Assembly: GCA_964396185.1 (NCBI GenBank)
Contig: CAYNEI010000060.1
Span: 1 to 13,636 of the forward strand
Direction of reading: 5' to 3'
Length of the DNA stretch: 13,636 nucleotides
Origin: CAYNEI01 sp964396185
Lineage (GTDB): Archaea; Thermoplasmatota; SW-10-69-26
This document shows positions 5,492 through 11,529 of the stretch, piece after piece (the first letter of the stretch is position 1; each line of letters opens with the position of its first letter). The notes below the pieces were generated by a model. That model saw only the letters and a list, made by a program, of their open reading frames with translations. It ran no database searches and was not told the origin of the DNA. Both the position numbers and the translations under genes were made by a program.

Positions 5492-6442
5492 ATGGGGAGC
5501 CCGCACGCCGTCGCGGAGCCCATCCGCGAGTTCAACCGGTTCTACACCAAGGTGATCGGGACGCTGGAGCGCAGCTACCTCGAGACGCCGCACAGCCTCC
5601 AGGAAGCGCGCGTGATCTACGAGGTGGCCACGCGGCCCGGGTGCACGGCCAAGCAGATCCAGCAAAGGGCAGGCTTCGACCAGGGCTTTCTTAGCCGCCT
5701 GATCAACCGGCTCGAGGACCAGGGCCTGCTTGATCGCGAGCGCGACCCGCGCGACGGCCGCGTGCGCCAACTCCGCCTCACCAAGGCGGGCGAGGAGAGG
5801 TTCCAGACGCTAAACGGGCGAGCGGACAAGCAAGCCCGGGAGCTCGTCGACCACCTCACGCCAGAACAGCAGCGAGAGCTGGTGGACGCCCTGGCTAGCG
5901 TGAGGCGGCTCATCGATGCCGATGCGGACCCCCCACCGGTCACGCTACGGCAGGGTGAGCTCGGCGATCTTGGCTACCTCTTCCACCGCCAGCCCGTCGC
6001 GTACAACGAGGAGTTCGGGTTCACCCAAGTGTTCGAGACCTACTTCTCCAAGGGGCTCCCCGTGTTCCTGGAGAACTTCGACCCCGAGATCGACCGCCTC
6101 TGGGTCGCCGAGGCGGCACACCGCCCCGTGGGGTGGATCGCGATCCACCACGTGGACGATCGGCCGGGCTGGGCCAAGCTCCGGTGGTTCTTCGTGGAGC
6201 GCGAGGCCCGCGGGAATGGGCTCGGATGGCGCCTGCTTTCGCGAGCGGTAGAGTTCTCGCGGGACGCGGGCTACGATGCCATCTTCCTTTGGACCGTCGA
6301 CAACCTCGGCGCCGCCAGCCGCCTGTACAGGCGCGCCGGGTTCGAGCTTGCCGAGCAGACCGACGACTGCCCCTGGTACGAGGGGGCCCGCGAGCAGTGC
6401 TGGGAACTCGACCTCATAGAGCTCATAGAGGAGGACAGTTGA
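5492..6442 (+). CDS. MarR-GNAT fusion: transcriptional regulator with N-acetyltransferase domain
   Basis: This 316-residue two-domain protein starts with a MarR winged helix (about residues 10-145). TAKQIQQRAGFDQGFLSRLI and the following NRLEDQGLLDRERDPRDGRVR are the recognition helix and the MarR wing with its DxRxxR motif. The C-terminal part (about 150-310) is a GNAT acetyltransferase: VEREARGNGLGWRLL is the acetyl-CoA pyrophosphate loop, and YRRAGFEL the final beta strand. Such fusions occur in bacteria and archaea; ligand and acetyl acceptor are usually unknown. The ATG at 5492 follows a TATA-like element by 25 bp. An upstream in-frame extension to 5426 would lie across the promoter and is unlikely. 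It overlaps the thioesterase gene by one base and is divergent from a crotonase, so acyl-CoA metabolism is the likely control target. Confidence 0.88.
   Translation: MGSPHAVAEPIREFNRFYTKVIGTLERSYLETPHSLQEARVIYEVATRPGCTAKQIQQRAGFDQGFLSRLINRLEDQGLLDRERDPRDGRVRQLRLTKAGEERFQTLNGRADKQARELVDHLTPEQQRELVDALASVRRLIDADADPPPVTLRQGELGDLGYLFHRQPVAYNEEFGFTQVFETYFSKGLPVFLENFDPEIDRLWVAEAAHRPVGWIAIHHVDDRPGWAKLRWFFVEREARGNGLGWRLLSRAVEFSRDAGYDAIFLWTVDNLGAASRLYRRAGFELAEQTDDCPWYEGAREQCWELDLIELIEEDS
6428..6434 (+). promoter_or_regulatory. Shine-Dalgarno site of the thioesterase gene
   Basis: GAGGAGG lies seven bases before the ATG at 6442, inside the end of the regulator gene. It supports the TGATG overlap start and shows that internal operon genes use ribosome-binding sites. 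Confidence 0.65.
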
Positions 6443-6870
6443 TGCGAAGCCACCGACTCAACGTACGGTTCCGGGACCTGGATGCCCTCGGGCACGTGAA
6501 CAGCGGCGTGTACATCGCCTACATGGAGACCGCCCGGGTCGCTTTCGCCTCGGAGCTCTTCAGCAACGAGCCCTGGTACCGCGTGCCGCTCATCCTCGCC
6601 TCAGCCCGGTGCGAGTACAAGCGCGCGATCGAGCAGCCCGTGGCCCTGGAGGTGAAACACTGCGTAAGCCGCGTCGGGGCCAGCTCGTGGGATCTCGACT
6701 ACGCCATCGAGGACGAGGGAGGGAACGTCTACGCCATCGGCCGCACGACGCAGGTGTGGTACGACTACGACGAGGGAGAGAGCGGGCCGATCCCGGCAGA
6801 GGCGCGTGAGGCCCTGGAGGCCGAGCTCGGAGAACCGCTGGAGCTCCGGGCGAGCGGGGGAGGGGGGTGA
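6442..6870 (+). CDS. Hotdog-fold acyl-CoA thioesterase (4HBT family)
   Basis: This 142-residue protein has the standard size for a 4-hydroxybenzoyl-CoA thioesterase-like hotdog enzyme. RFRDLDALGHVNSGVYIAYMETARV (about residues 9-33) is the family signature. It contains the Asp of the RDLDA motif, the GHVN turn and the Tyr/Glu of the long helix. The remaining beta strands (CEYKRAIEQPVALEVKHCVSRVG and VYAIGRTTQVWYD) complete the hotdog. It would hydrolyse a short or medium acyl-CoA in the cytoplasm. The start overlaps the regulator stop by one base and has a strong ribosome-binding site. With the divergent crotonase it suggests a small acyl-CoA-handling unit under the MarR-GNAT regulator. The last ~15 residues are low-complexity and Gly-rich. 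Confidence 0.87.
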   Translation: MRSHRLNVRFRDLDALGHVNSGVYIAYMETARVAFASELFSNEPWYRVPLILASARCEYKRAIEQPVALEVKHCVSRVGASSWDLDYAIEDEGGNVYAIGRTTQVWYDYDEGESGPIPAEAREALEAELGEPLELRASGGGG

Positions 6871-6876
6871 GCCACC

Positions 6877-7254
6877 ATGGTCAACATCGCGCTTGCCGCC
6901 GCCTCCATCCTCCTCATCGCCATCGGTGCAGCGCACTCGATCCTCGGCGAGCGGTACATCATCTCGCGCGCGCTGCGCATGCCGCAGCCCCGGCTGTCCG
7001 GCGACGACGTGTTCACCAAGCGAACCATGCGGTTCGCCTGGCACGTCACCACTGTGGCCTGGTTCGGTCTCGCCGCCCTGCTCGGCCTGGTCGCGCTGGG
7101 AGTACAGATGGACCCGATCAGGGTCGTCGGCTCGGTAACGGCGACGACGCTGGCGGTCACCGCTGTGGTCGTCGCAGTGGGATCGAGGGGACGCCACCTC
7201 GCGTGGCTCGCCTTCGGCATCGCCGCCGTGCTCACCTGGGTGGGAACCGCCTAG
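6877..7254 (+). CDS. Small four-helix membrane protein
   Basis: This 125-residue protein has about four membrane helices at roughly residues 3-22, 52-76, 82-104 and 106-123. The motif AAHSILGERYII just after helix 1 and FTKRTMRFAWHVTTVAWFGLA in helix 2 look conserved in small membrane proteins of unknown function that I have seen annotated as hypothetical; I cannot name a family. The gene starts six bases after the thioesterase stop, and a GGGGTGA sequence inside the end of that gene serves as its ribosome-binding site. It is the third gene of the MarR-GNAT operon. It ends 36 bp from the convergent Nudix-like gene. Confidence 0.75.
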   Translation: MVNIALAAASILLIAIGAAHSILGERYIISRALRMPQPRLSGDDVFTKRTMRFAWHVTTVAWFGLAALLGLVALGVQMDPIRVVGSVTATTLAVTAVVVAVGSRGRHLAWLAFGIAAVLTWVGTA

Positions 7255-7290
7255 CGGGATCGCCGCTCAACCGGCCCGAAGGACCACAGA

Positions 7291-7842
7291 TCATCCAGGC
7301 GCACCGAGCGCGCGAGAGAGCAGCTCGCCGTGGAGCATCACGAAGTCGGTCTCATCGAGTTCACCGGGCTCGACGTAGTCGAGCTTGGCCCAGTGCTCCG
7401 GTGGGGGATCCGGCACAACCGGACCCTCGATCTCGTAGATGAACACCACATCCCAGTGGTGGTGGCCGGGCGACCTCCGGGACGGCCCCGCCTCGCTCAC
7501 GATCTCGGGCACAGGTGGCTCGAGCTCGCCGGCGAAGCCGAGTTGTTCCTCCCAGACACGCCGGGCTGCCGCGTCCGGGTGCTCCCCCTCCCGGACGTAC
7601 GTAGCAGGGAAGCGAAACCCGCTGAACGCGGCCTCGAGCATGGCGTCGTCGTAGTACGAGAGGTTCGGAGCCCACGAGGCACGCCACGTGTCCAGCGCCC
7701 CGCGTTCCATCTCGCCGGCGAGCAGCCGGCCGCGTCGACGCACCACGAGGAACGTCGAGAGGCAGAAGCCGCCGGCTGGGTACCCGAACTCGCTCCCGAA
7801 GAGCCCGAAACCGTGGGTGCTCGGGCCGACATCACGCGTCAC
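7291..7842 (-). CDS. Nudix-like protein with degenerate Nudix box
   Basis: This 183-residue protein has the layout of a Nudix hydrolase. FCLSTFLVVRRRGRLLAGEM is the first beta hairpin, REGEHPDAAARRVWEEQLGF (about residues 84-103) the Nudix-box region, and WDVVFIYEIEG the later strand. Aligned to GX5EX7REUXEEXGU, Glu87, Arg95, Glu99 and Gly102 fit, but the first Gly, the Glu after Arg (Val96) and the second catalytic Glu (Gln100) differ. Metal binding may therefore be weak or altered. Family members hydrolyse nucleoside diphosphates linked to another group; the substrate here is unknown. The GTG start at 7842 lies about 24 bp after a TTATCT element, which fits leaderless translation. It is convergent with the membrane protein gene. 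Confidence 0.65.
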   Translation of the reverse strand: MTRDVGPSTHGFGLFGSEFGYPAGGFCLSTFLVVRRRGRLLAGEMERGALDTWRASWAPNLSYYDDAMLEAAFSGFRFPATYVREGEHPDAAARRVWEEQLGFAGELEPPVPEIVSEAGPSRRSPGHHHWDVVFIYEIEGPVVPDPPPEHWAKLDYVEPGELDETDFVMLHGELLSRALGAPG

Positions 7843-7865
7843 AGTCGTAGCACGCTCCCTCGCTC

Positions 7866-7871
7866 AGATAA
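7866..7871 (-). promoter_or_regulatory. TATA-like element of the Nudix-like gene
   Basis: Read leftward, TTATCT lies about 24 bp before the GTG start. It is the only AT-rich element in the short upstream stretch. Confidence 0.4.
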
Positions 7872-8000
7872 GCGTTCACAGGTCTGCCTCCCGCGCTGAA
7901 GACCCGGCGCGAGCACGAGGTCTACGGCGCGATCCAGCATCGTCAAGCTGCTGCGCTGGGGGTACACGCAGCAGAAGCGCCCTGAGCGTCTCTGGGGGTC

Positions 8001-8074
8001 TATCTCTGATACTTATGAATCGACCAAAACAGAGATATATCTCTATTGCATATAAGGAAGCTGAGATAGAGATA
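8001..8074 (+). promoter_or_regulatory. TA2 promoter with AGAGATA/TATCTCT operator array
   Basis: The perfect 14-bp palindrome AGAGATATATCTCT occupies 8031-8044. A further TATCTCT half-site lies at 8001-8007, and a further AGAGATA half-site at 8068-8074, touching the start codon. Each is exactly 37 bp from its identical partner in the palindrome. A CATATAAGG TATA element (8049-8057) sits between palindrome and ATG. The array would let the AbiEi-like product block its own leaderless promoter. Confidence 0.6.
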
Positions 8075-8745
8075 TGTCGTATCCGAGCCCCCAGCGGGAC
8101 AAACTGCTCCGCGCGCTCCTTGGTAACAGCGCTAGGAACGTGCCGCTGTCAGCGCAAGCAGAGCTACCGCTGACATCTCTCTACGACCTCAGCAAGAGAA
8201 CCGGCATCGTTTACTCATGGGTGCACAAGAACCTCAAGACGCTTGAGGCCAAGGGCTGGGTCACAACGCAGGACCGCATCGAGATCCTGGACCCGGCGGC
8301 TGTCTTCGAATGGTGGAAGGCCCACCGCACCGAGCCCGACATCCATAGCTTCCACATCGCCGAGCCGACAGCTGCCGTCGACGCGTTGTATCAGGACGAA
8401 GGCATCCGCTACGCGATCACGACGTACTACGCAGAGAACACGGTCCAGGGCCACCTGTTCCCACGACGCATGGACGTTTACATCGCGGACACCGACCTTC
8501 CCCGTGCCAGGGATGCTCTGATCGACGCCGGCGCCCAGCTGGGCGGTACCAACTTCCGCCTCTGGACCGGCGACGACGCGATCCTCGAAGAGATTGTCTC
8601 CATCGGACAGGGGCCAGCGCAGCGTCGCTATGCCCCTGTCCCCCAGGTGATCGTCGACCTCATGACCGAGGGCGGCAGTGCCGGGGAAGCTGCAGACCTC
8701 CTCATCCAGCGAGCCTATCCCCATGCCAACACCAGTCTATCGTGA
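8074..8745 (+). CDS. AbiEi-like winged-helix antitoxin/autorepressor of TA2
   Basis: This 223-residue protein has an N-terminal winged helix (about residues 5-75). TSLYDLSKRTGIVYSWVHKN, then LKTLEAKGWV, forms the HTH, and RIEILDPAAVFEWW the wing and linker. The C-terminal domain (about 95-215) resembles the AbiEi effector fold: YAITTYYAEN...FPRRMDVYIAD, then FRLWTGDDAILEE and VPQVIVDLMTEGGSAGEAADLL. The PQ-x-x-x-DL-x-x-x-GG-x-x-x-EAA pattern near the end is typical of this group. It starts at the edge of a repeat array and overlaps the nucleotidyltransferase gene by 23 bp. It should repress the operon and restrain the toxin, as known for AbiE/MenAT systems. It is not closely similar to the TA1 or TA3 antitoxins. 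Confidence 0.75.
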   Translation: MSYPSPQRDKLLRALLGNSARNVPLSAQAELPLTSLYDLSKRTGIVYSWVHKNLKTLEAKGWVTTQDRIEILDPAAVFEWWKAHRTEPDIHSFHIAEPTAAVDALYQDEGIRYAITTYYAENTVQGHLFPRRMDVYIADTDLPRARDALIDAGAQLGGTNFRLWTGDDAILEEIVSIGQGPAQRRYAPVPQVIVDLMTEGGSAGEAADLLIQRAYPHANTSLS

Positions 8746-9532
8746 CATCCTGACCGAAGAGAGCCGGGACCGTCTGGTCCAGCTCGTGCAAGACCTCCCG
8801 CATCCTGTCGCACTGGCCGGTGGCCACGCCGTCCGCTACATCGTCCAAGCCAACTGGATGGACCGCTTCGGGGAGGGCTACTTCGGAAGCCGCGACATCG
8901 ACGTCTGCTACTACGTCGACCCCGAGTGGACCACCGACGAGTTCCGCAACAGCGCCGCTGGCCGAGCTCCGCAGCGGATCAGCGAGATCGGGTACAAGCC
9001 GATGGGCCTGTTCCGCTTCGGGCTCTGGGTCGACGCCGACGGGAACGTCCTCGACGAGGAGCCGGAGTCACCCAGCATGCTCGGCGTCGACTACGACATC
9101 CTCTGCATCGACCCCATGGTCACCCACGTGCACCAGGATGCCAAGGAGGTGCTCGGGTACAACCCGATCGACGAGCCACTGCTCGCCCACACATTCACCG
9201 ACGAGACACTGAGGACCACCGTAGACGAGTTCGGCCCCGACGTCTACGTTCCCACTGCCCCCCTGCTGTCCACGACCAAGCTGAACAGCCTCCCCGACCG
9301 GGACAAGCTCGACAAGGCCGTCAAGGACCTCTGCGACATCTACGTCCTCGCCGCCCACGGTGGCGCAAGCAACCGAGCGATCCGGACGACTGTGCACCAA
9401 CTTCTCCCGACCGCTCCGGAGCTGGTGCGCGGCGCCCTCAACCACGAGTCCCTTCCCACCGCCCTCGACCACCTCGACCTCGTTGAGGCTGACTTCAACG
9501 CCGTGGTCGGACCCTTGGAGTTACCCCCATGA
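8723..9532 (+). CDS. AbiEii-like nucleotidyltransferase toxin of TA2
   Basis: This 269-residue protein has the minimal nucleotidyltransferase signature. PVALAGGHAVRYIV (about residues 28-41) is the GG motif, and GSRDIDVCYYVD (about 55-66) the metal-binding motif with Asp58 and Asp60. The stretch LLSTTKLNSLPDRDKLDKAVKDLCDIYVLA (about 182-211) matches the conserved Lys and DL.D region of AbiEii relatives. Such enzymes add nucleotides to RNA (tRNA ends in studied MenT toxins) and stop translation. I chose the ATG at 8723; the 23-bp overlap with the antitoxin gene implies coupling. It is the second gene of a four-gene run with two phosphoesterases, which start 26 bp after its stop. Confidence 0.78.
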   Translation: MPTPVYRDILTEESRDRLVQLVQDLPHPVALAGGHAVRYIVQANWMDRFGEGYFGSRDIDVCYYVDPEWTTDEFRNSAAGRAPQRISEIGYKPMGLFRFGLWVDADGNVLDEEPESPSMLGVDYDILCIDPMVTHVHQDAKEVLGYNPIDEPLLAHTFTDETLRTTVDEFGPDVYVPTAPLLSTTKLNSLPDRDKLDKAVKDLCDIYVLAAHGGASNRAIRTTVHQLLPTAPELVRGALNHESLPTALDHLDLVEADFNAVVGPLELPP

Positions 9533-9558
9533 GCGATGTTCTCACTCGGTGACCGTGT

Positions 9559-10236
9559 GTGAGGATCCTCGTCACCGGCGACTTCCACGGCCCAAATGGC
9601 CTCCAACTCGCAGACAAGATGGCCCAGGCCAGGGGGTGCGACATGATCCTCCAGGTCGGCGACTTCTGGGCTTACAAGCAGCAAGTGGAGACGCCCACCA
9701 AGTTCATCTGCGGCAACCACGAGAAGTGGCCAACCATCCGCGCCCGCGCGTTCGGGGAGAACATCGAGCTGCTCGAGGACTACCAGGCCTACGCGTTCGG
9801 CGGCCTCACCTTCGGCTGCTTGGGCCGCATCCAGAAGAGCGATGGCCACCTGCACCTGATCGACCGCGGCTGGTTCATCGGCGAACCACCACACATCTGG
9901 GTCGAAGAGGATGTCAAGGCGGCTGCCGAACTCCTCGGGTCTGACGTGCTAGTCTTCCACGACAAGCCCCACTTCGAGCTGGCCGACGAGGACTTCCTCT
10001 GCGGCTTGATCCGGCGCGTCGAGCCGAGCCTAGTCCTGCACGGCCACATGCACCGCTACGAGGTGACCGAGCCTGTAGACGGGACCACCGTGGTGTCGCT
10101 CCCGCCATGCGACCCGACGGGGCCAGTGCTCCTCAGCACTGGTGGACAGTCGAAGGGCGCAGTGACGGAGACGTTCGTGCTCGACACGGACGAGCGAACG
10201 CTGTGGCATGCTGAGCACGGGACGCTGGAGTGGTGA
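9559..10236 (+). CDS. Calcineurin-like metallophosphoesterase, MPP1 (TA2-linked)
   Basis: This 225-residue protein carries all five metallophosphoesterase motifs: GDFHG (Asp8, His10), QVGDFW (Asp35), CGNHE (Asn53, His54), VFHDKP (His134) and LHGHMH (His161, His163, His165). It should bind two metal ions and hydrolyse phosphomono- or diesters. The early position of the GNHE motif and its short length point to a compact MPE of the YfcE or nuclease-like type, but the substrate is not readable. The start is GTG, 26 bp after the nucleotidyltransferase stop. It is followed 4 bp later by a second phosphoesterase. No strong ribosome-binding site is visible before the GTG. The same N-terminus survives in the relic at 1549, so this module has had a second copy nearby. 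Confidence 0.88.
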   Translation: MRILVTGDFHGPNGLQLADKMAQARGCDMILQVGDFWAYKQQVETPTKFICGNHEKWPTIRARAFGENIELLEDYQAYAFGGLTFGCLGRIQKSDGHLHLIDRGWFIGEPPHIWVEEDVKAAAELLGSDVLVFHDKPHFELADEDFLCGLIRRVEPSLVLHGHMHRYEVTEPVDGTTVVSLPPCDPTGPVLLSTGGQSKGAVTETFVLDTDERTLWHAEHGTLEW

Positions 10237-10240
10237 GCCC

Positions 10241-11161
10241 ATGTACCTTGCCGTCCTCGGGGACCTCCACGGGAACTTCATGGCCGCCTACGACGCGGTG
10301 GCCCACTGGGAGCACCACCACGGCGCTCCCGTGGACGCAGTCCTCCTGACGGGCGATCAAGGCCTCTTCCATGATCCGGCGAAGGCCGACGGGGCCACGG
10401 TGCGGCACTACTGGCGCGACCCCACCGAGCTCTGCGGCTCCCTCTACGCCAACGGCGTGCTCAAGCCCACCCACCCGACCTACTTCGTGCGCGGCAACCA
10501 CGAGGACTTCGACCACCTGCTAGCCCACAAGGGCGAGGCCATCGAGCTGGACGGGCTGCTCGTGCACCTGTGGGCCGGCCAGCCCGTAACGCTCGAGGAC
10601 GGCGAGACCACGTGCCACATCGGTGGCTTGGGCGGCATCGACGGCTCCATGGCCTCGGCCAAGAAGCAGCGCATGCGCAGCGGCCGCCAGTACTTCGACC
10701 CAGACGAGATCGAAGCGCTCCTGGATCAGGCTCCGGGGGGCCTGGACATCCTGCTCACCCACGACGGGCCCAAGGGCAAGTGCCTTGTGCGCAAACCCGA
10801 GGCTGGCTCCGAGGTCATCACGGAACTCGTCGATCACATGCAACCCCGCTACCACTGCTTCGGCCACTACGGGGCCCCGCCGCCCCCCTTCAAGACGGGG
10901 AGCACGCACGTGGTGCCGATGGAGCGCAACGCAGACTGGCTGCTGCCCGGCAGGCACACGGGCTTGGGCATCGTGGACACCTCGGACTGGTCGTTCCGGT
11001 TCGCCCGGCCGCACGAGGTCGAGGACGCGCCACCAGACTGCGAGCAGTGTGCGATCAAAGAGAGCGCCGTGGAGATGCTAGAGGCGTTTCTCGACGAGCG
11101 GGGCGTGCGCTTCACGCCCGAGACCGGGTGGACGCCTCCTCGCTGGCACCGTGGAGAGTAG
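10241..11161 (+). CDS. Calcineurin-like metallophosphoesterase with CxxC tail, MPP2 (TA2-linked)
   Basis: This 306-residue protein shows GDLHG (Asp8, His10), LTGDQG (Asp39), RGNHED (Asn86, His87) and LLTHDGP (His174). At the fifth motif it has CFGHYGA (about 207-212) in place of GHxH, so the final His ligand is Gly211. Activity may be reduced or specialised, as in enzymes with an altered second metal site. GGIDGSMASAKKQRMRSGRQ in the middle is an insert seen in long MPEs of the lariat-debranching or nuclease kind, which is only a resemblance. The C-terminal ~40 residues after residue 265 begin with CEQC and run through FLDERGVRFTPETGWTPPRW, forming a small extra module. The ATG lies 4 bp after the MPP1 stop, with no separate promoter. 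Confidence 0.85.
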   Translation: MYLAVLGDLHGNFMAAYDAVAHWEHHHGAPVDAVLLTGDQGLFHDPAKADGATVRHYWRDPTELCGSLYANGVLKPTHPTYFVRGNHEDFDHLLAHKGEAIELDGLLVHLWAGQPVTLEDGETTCHIGGLGGIDGSMASAKKQRMRSGRQYFDPDEIEALLDQAPGGLDILLTHDGPKGKCLVRKPEAGSEVITELVDHMQPRYHCFGHYGAPPPPFKTGSTHVVPMERNADWLLPGRHTGLGIVDTSDWSFRFARPHEVEDAPPDCEQCAIKESAVEMLEAFLDERGVRFTPETGWTPPRWHRGE

Positions 11162-11168
11162 GGTCGCC
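11030..11168 (+). repeat. Intact copy of the 3' repeat shared with 1588-1725
   Basis: The last ~130 bases of MPP2 and seven bases beyond its stop (ggtcgcc) recur at 1588-1725 at about 96% identity. Similarity ends abruptly after that. It marks one end of the duplicated phosphoesterase module. Confidence 0.85.
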
Positions 11169-11207
11169 TGGGGGTCAGTGCAACATAGAAGGGCGGCCGG
11201 TCATGGG

Positions 11208-11226
11208 TGTGTCAAGTACGGACACA
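11208..11226. terminator. Hairpin between convergent MPP2 and small minus-strand ORF
   Basis: TGTGTC-aagtacg-GACACA forms a perfect six-base stem. It lies 46 bp after the MPP2 stop and 9 bp beyond the stop of the small leftward ORF, a position suited to shared termination. No T-run is present. Confidence 0.35.
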
Positions 11227-11235
11227 GAACATGGT

Positions 11236-11337
11236 TCAGTTGACCTTCGGGACGGATAGGGACGCGGCTACATCCTTGATCTTGGCTTTGGCGGCCTTAA
11301 TCTGTGCCTTGGTGAACCGTTTCTCCTTCTTGGCCAT
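11236..11337 (-). CDS. Possible 33-residue lysine-rich peptide
   Basis: The frame encodes MAKKEKRFTKAQIKAAKAKI followed by a short tail ending in VPKVN. It would be a strongly basic, mostly helical peptide. An SD-like GGGGTGA lies two bases before the ATG, and a weak TTATGTAG element is about 40 bp upstream with a palindrome between. The reading frame extends further upstream to 11493, but that extension does not look coding. No family is recognised. It could be a nucleic-acid-binding peptide, a small toxin, or chance. The combination of ribosome-binding site, palindrome and codon pattern favours a real gene modestly. Confidence 0.4.
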   Translation of the reverse strand: MAKKEKRFTKAQIKAAKAKIKDVAASLSVPKVN

Positions 11338-11381
11338 GGTCACCCCATCCACGTAGGTAGTACGTGACCGTCCTACATAAG
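11338..11381 (-). promoter_or_regulatory. Structured upstream region of the small basic ORF
   Basis: CACGTA-ggtag-TACGTG (11350-11366) is a perfect palindrome near the predicted transcript start. A second inverted pair, GGTCAC (11338-11343) and GTGACC (11364-11369), encloses it. The proximal arm of the outer pair overlaps the SD sequence, and the two pairings share bases and cannot form together. A TATA-like element lies at 11372-11381. Confidence 0.4.
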
Positions 11382-11482
11382 CGGGTTTCTCTGGCTCAGG
11401 TTGCGCGCTTAGGCCGTGCACCGGCATACGGCGGGACTCCCTACCCGTCCAGGCAGGCACTGTCTCCTGCCCCTTGCCCGGA

Positions 11483-11529
11483 TAGCTCAGCAAGCTTTAT
11501 AGCTCACCGAGCTTATTAGCTCACTGAGC
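11483..11529 (+). promoter_or_regulatory. TA3 promoter with TAGCTCA repeats at 17-bp spacing
   Basis: TAGCTCA occurs at 11483-11489, 11500-11506 and 11517-11523, exactly 17 bp apart. The last two are half of inverted pairs: AGCT-ttat-AGCT (11493-11504) and GAGCT-tatt-AGCTC (11509-11522). GCTCA-c-TGAGC (11519-11529) runs to the ATG. The TTTATA box (11496-11501) lies inside the array, 28 bp before the start codon, so binding would occlude the promoter. Confidence 0.65.

Noticed and set aside
5417..5770. N-terminal extension of the crotonase to 5770
   Set aside because: The extension is antisense to the MarR domain, has no crotonase-like sequence, and would cover the divergent promoter.
7948..7974. 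CTGCTGCG/CGCAGCAG hairpin as a terminator
   Set aside because: It lies between two genes transcribed away from each other, so no known transcript ends there.
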